Assembly: GCA_944386285.1 (NCBI GenBank)
Contig: CALXAM010000051.1
Coordinates: forward strand, 1 to 48,622
DNA from: an uncultured Clostridia bacterium
GTDB taxonomy: Bacteria; Bacillota; Clostridia; Oscillospirales; Ruminococcaceae
Reading direction: 5' to 3'
Length of the DNA stretch: 48,622 nt
Shown: one piece after another, positions 47,714 to 48,622 of the stretch
How positions within the stretch are numbered: position 1 is the stretch's first letter
How the letters are laid out: each line of letters opens with the position of its first letter
Notes under the pieces: model-generated
Told to the model about the DNA's origin: nothing
Database searches by the model: none
Seen by the model: the letters and a program-made list of their open reading frames with translations, nothing else
Made by a program: the position numbers and the translations under genes

Positions 47714-48622
47714 TGACCCCAAAAAGTTAGACAATATTTTAGAAAAAAGATAGTTCAAGCAACCGGAAGGGCTTGTTGTCTGTGAATGGCAGGCGGCAAG
47801 CCCTTTAGCTTTGTCTTAATGCGTTGGTTATTGTAGTAATCGAGATAGTCCACCAGTTCCTGCCTGAAGTGATCCAAAGATCTGAACTCTTGCAGATAAA
47901 ACAACTCACTTTTGAGCAAACCAAAGAAATTCTCCATGACAGCATTGTCCAGACAGTTCCCTTTGCGACTCATACTTTGCCGGATGCCTTTTGCTTTGAG
48001 TATCTGCTGGTACTGTTTGTGCTGGTATTGCCAGCCTTGATCAGAATGGAGAATCAATCCCGTTCCATCTGGTATGGTTGCAAAAGCTTTGGTGAGCATG
48101 GCTGTTACCATGCTCAGAACCGGTCGGTCGGAAATGGTATAGCTGACTAGATAACCATTGTGCAAATCCAAGATTGGAGAAAGGTAGAGTTTTTGACCAA
48201 ATAAGCTGAATTCTGTTACATCGGTAACCCACTTCTGATTTGGTCTTTCTGCATAAAAGTTTCTGTTCAGTAAATTCGGCGCAATCTTGCCCACTTCTCC
48301 TTTGTAAGAGCGATATTTCTTGACTCTGACACAGCAGACCAGTCCCAGATCCTTCATAAGCCTCTGTACCGTCTTGTGGTTCAAATGTATCCCGCTATTG
48401 TGTAATGTTGCGGTAATACGCCGGTATCCATACCGCCCTTTATTTCTGTGATAAATAGAAGTAATTTCTTCTTTTGCTTCTGCATATTTATCTGTCCGTT
48501 GCATCCGTTTTAGATGGTAGTAGAAGGTGGCACGAGGCAGTTGAGCGATTTCAAGCAGAAGGGATAAAGGATATTTCGGCCTTAGGTTTTGAACTACCTG
48601 CGTTTTCTGTGCTGGCGTCGCT
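47714..48622 (-). mobile_element. IS3-family insertion sequence (IS150 group), cut by the window end
   Basis: The terminal sequence TGACCCCAAAAAGTTAGACA at 47714 is typical of the IS3/IS150 ends. The element then runs to the right edge with the transposase on the reverse strand. The other terminal repeat and orfA lie outside the window. It inserted 33 bases after the ABC exporter stop. No target duplication can be checked with one end. Confidence 0.85.
47755..48622 (-). CDS. IS3-family transposase OrfB, partial at the right edge
   Basis: The DDE transposase carries an HTH_21-type segment near its N-terminal part (HRNKGRYGYRRITATLHNSG) and an integrase core. The catalytic acids are in WVTDVTEF, ILHSDQGWQYQ and NAVMENFFGLLKSE. 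The in-frame reading continues past the ATG at 48504 through PRATFYYHLKRM to the window end without a stop, so the gene is longer than the ATG frame and probably joins OrfA by frameshifting outside. The C-terminus is intact. Confidence 0.92.
   Translation of the reverse strand, partial: ATPAQKTQVVQNLRPKYPLSLLLEIAQLPRATFYYHLKRMQRTDKYAEAKEEITSIYHRNKGRYGYRRITATLHNSGIHLNHKTVQRLMKDLGLVCCVRVKKYRSYKGEVGKIAPNLLNRNFYAERPNQKWVTDVTEFSLFGQKLYLSPILDLHNGYLVSYTISDRPVLSMVTAMLTKAFATIPDGTGLILHSDQGWQYQHKQYQQILKAKGIRQSMSRKGNCLDNAVMENFFGLLKSELFYLQEFRSLDHFRQELVDYLDYYNNQRIKTKLKGLPPAIHRQQALPVA

Noticed and set aside
1..48622. CRISPR arrays, tRNA and rRNA genes
   Set aside because: No spaced direct repeats other than the coding 24-bp repeat, and no cloverleaf or rRNA core sequence was noticed by eye; a tRNAscan or Infernal run would settle this.

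Overview
The window looks like a chromosome segment of an anaerobic, spore-forming or spore-derived Firmicute of class Clostridia, probably related to the Oscillospiraceae/Ruminococcaceae. The evidence is the spoIIAA-spoIIAB-sigF operon, a class 1B dihydroorotate dehydrogenase (pyrK-pyrD), a tryptophan T-box leader, strong AGGAGG ribosome sites, TTG starts, a two-cluster clostridial ferredoxin and paired ABC exporters. I found no tRNA, rRNA or CRISPR array. Both edges lie inside mobile-element sequence: a broken tnpV copy at base 1 and an IS3-family transposase at the right end. The window may therefore be an assembly contig that stops at repeats.

Layout. 1-1000: tnpV and a fragment of a second copy. 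1000-4100 (minus): CNNM/CorC-type membrane protein, DUF1540 protein, MATE exporter. 4200-9850 (plus): D,D-carboxypeptidase, GT2/GtrA glycosylation pair, zinc-ribbon membrane protein with a Q/P/Y repeat tail, thiN and a HAD phosphatase. 9900-13260 (plus): membrane protein, pyrK, pyrD, histidine phosphatase, ruvX. 13320-16750 (minus): uvrC, HD protein, ROK kinase. 16990-20920 (plus): a replication/signalling cluster (yaaO-type decarboxylase, darA, holB, ricT) that resembles the Bacillus yaaO-tmk-yaaQ-yaaR-holB-yaaT order but lacks tmk and yaaR, then a ferredoxin. 20980-22990: mtnN, and divergently ung-comEB. 23080-31050: a secreted beta-helix surface protein, a cytoplasmic clan-A glycosidase, trpB2 behind a tryptophan T-box, and a GH3 glycosidase. 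31200-33090 (minus): GntR/YtrA regulator with its ABC transporter, behind a 44-bp perfect palindrome. 33200-37540 (plus): folC, the spoIIA operon with sigF, a small DUF3006-like protein and an LCP ligase. 37590-42660: a MATE exporter plus a helix-turn-helix/GH123-like fusion, divergent from a GH51 arabinofuranosidase. 42990-47680: Xre regulator, a long imperfect hairpin, and a heterodimeric ABC exporter. 47714-end: IS3-family element.

How the parts work together. Four glycosidases (clan-A, GH3, GH51, GH123-like) lack signal peptides, so they should act on imported oligosaccharides, yet no sugar importer is present here. The most unusual gene is the GH123/DUF4091-like protein with an N-terminal DNA-binding-type domain, in an operon with a MATE exporter. 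Other leads are the GntR palindrome, the overlapping hairpins between holB and ricT, the long hairpin at 43343-43457, and a GH3 gene flanked by near-identical terminators. Function calls rest on motif recognition by eye; no database search was run.
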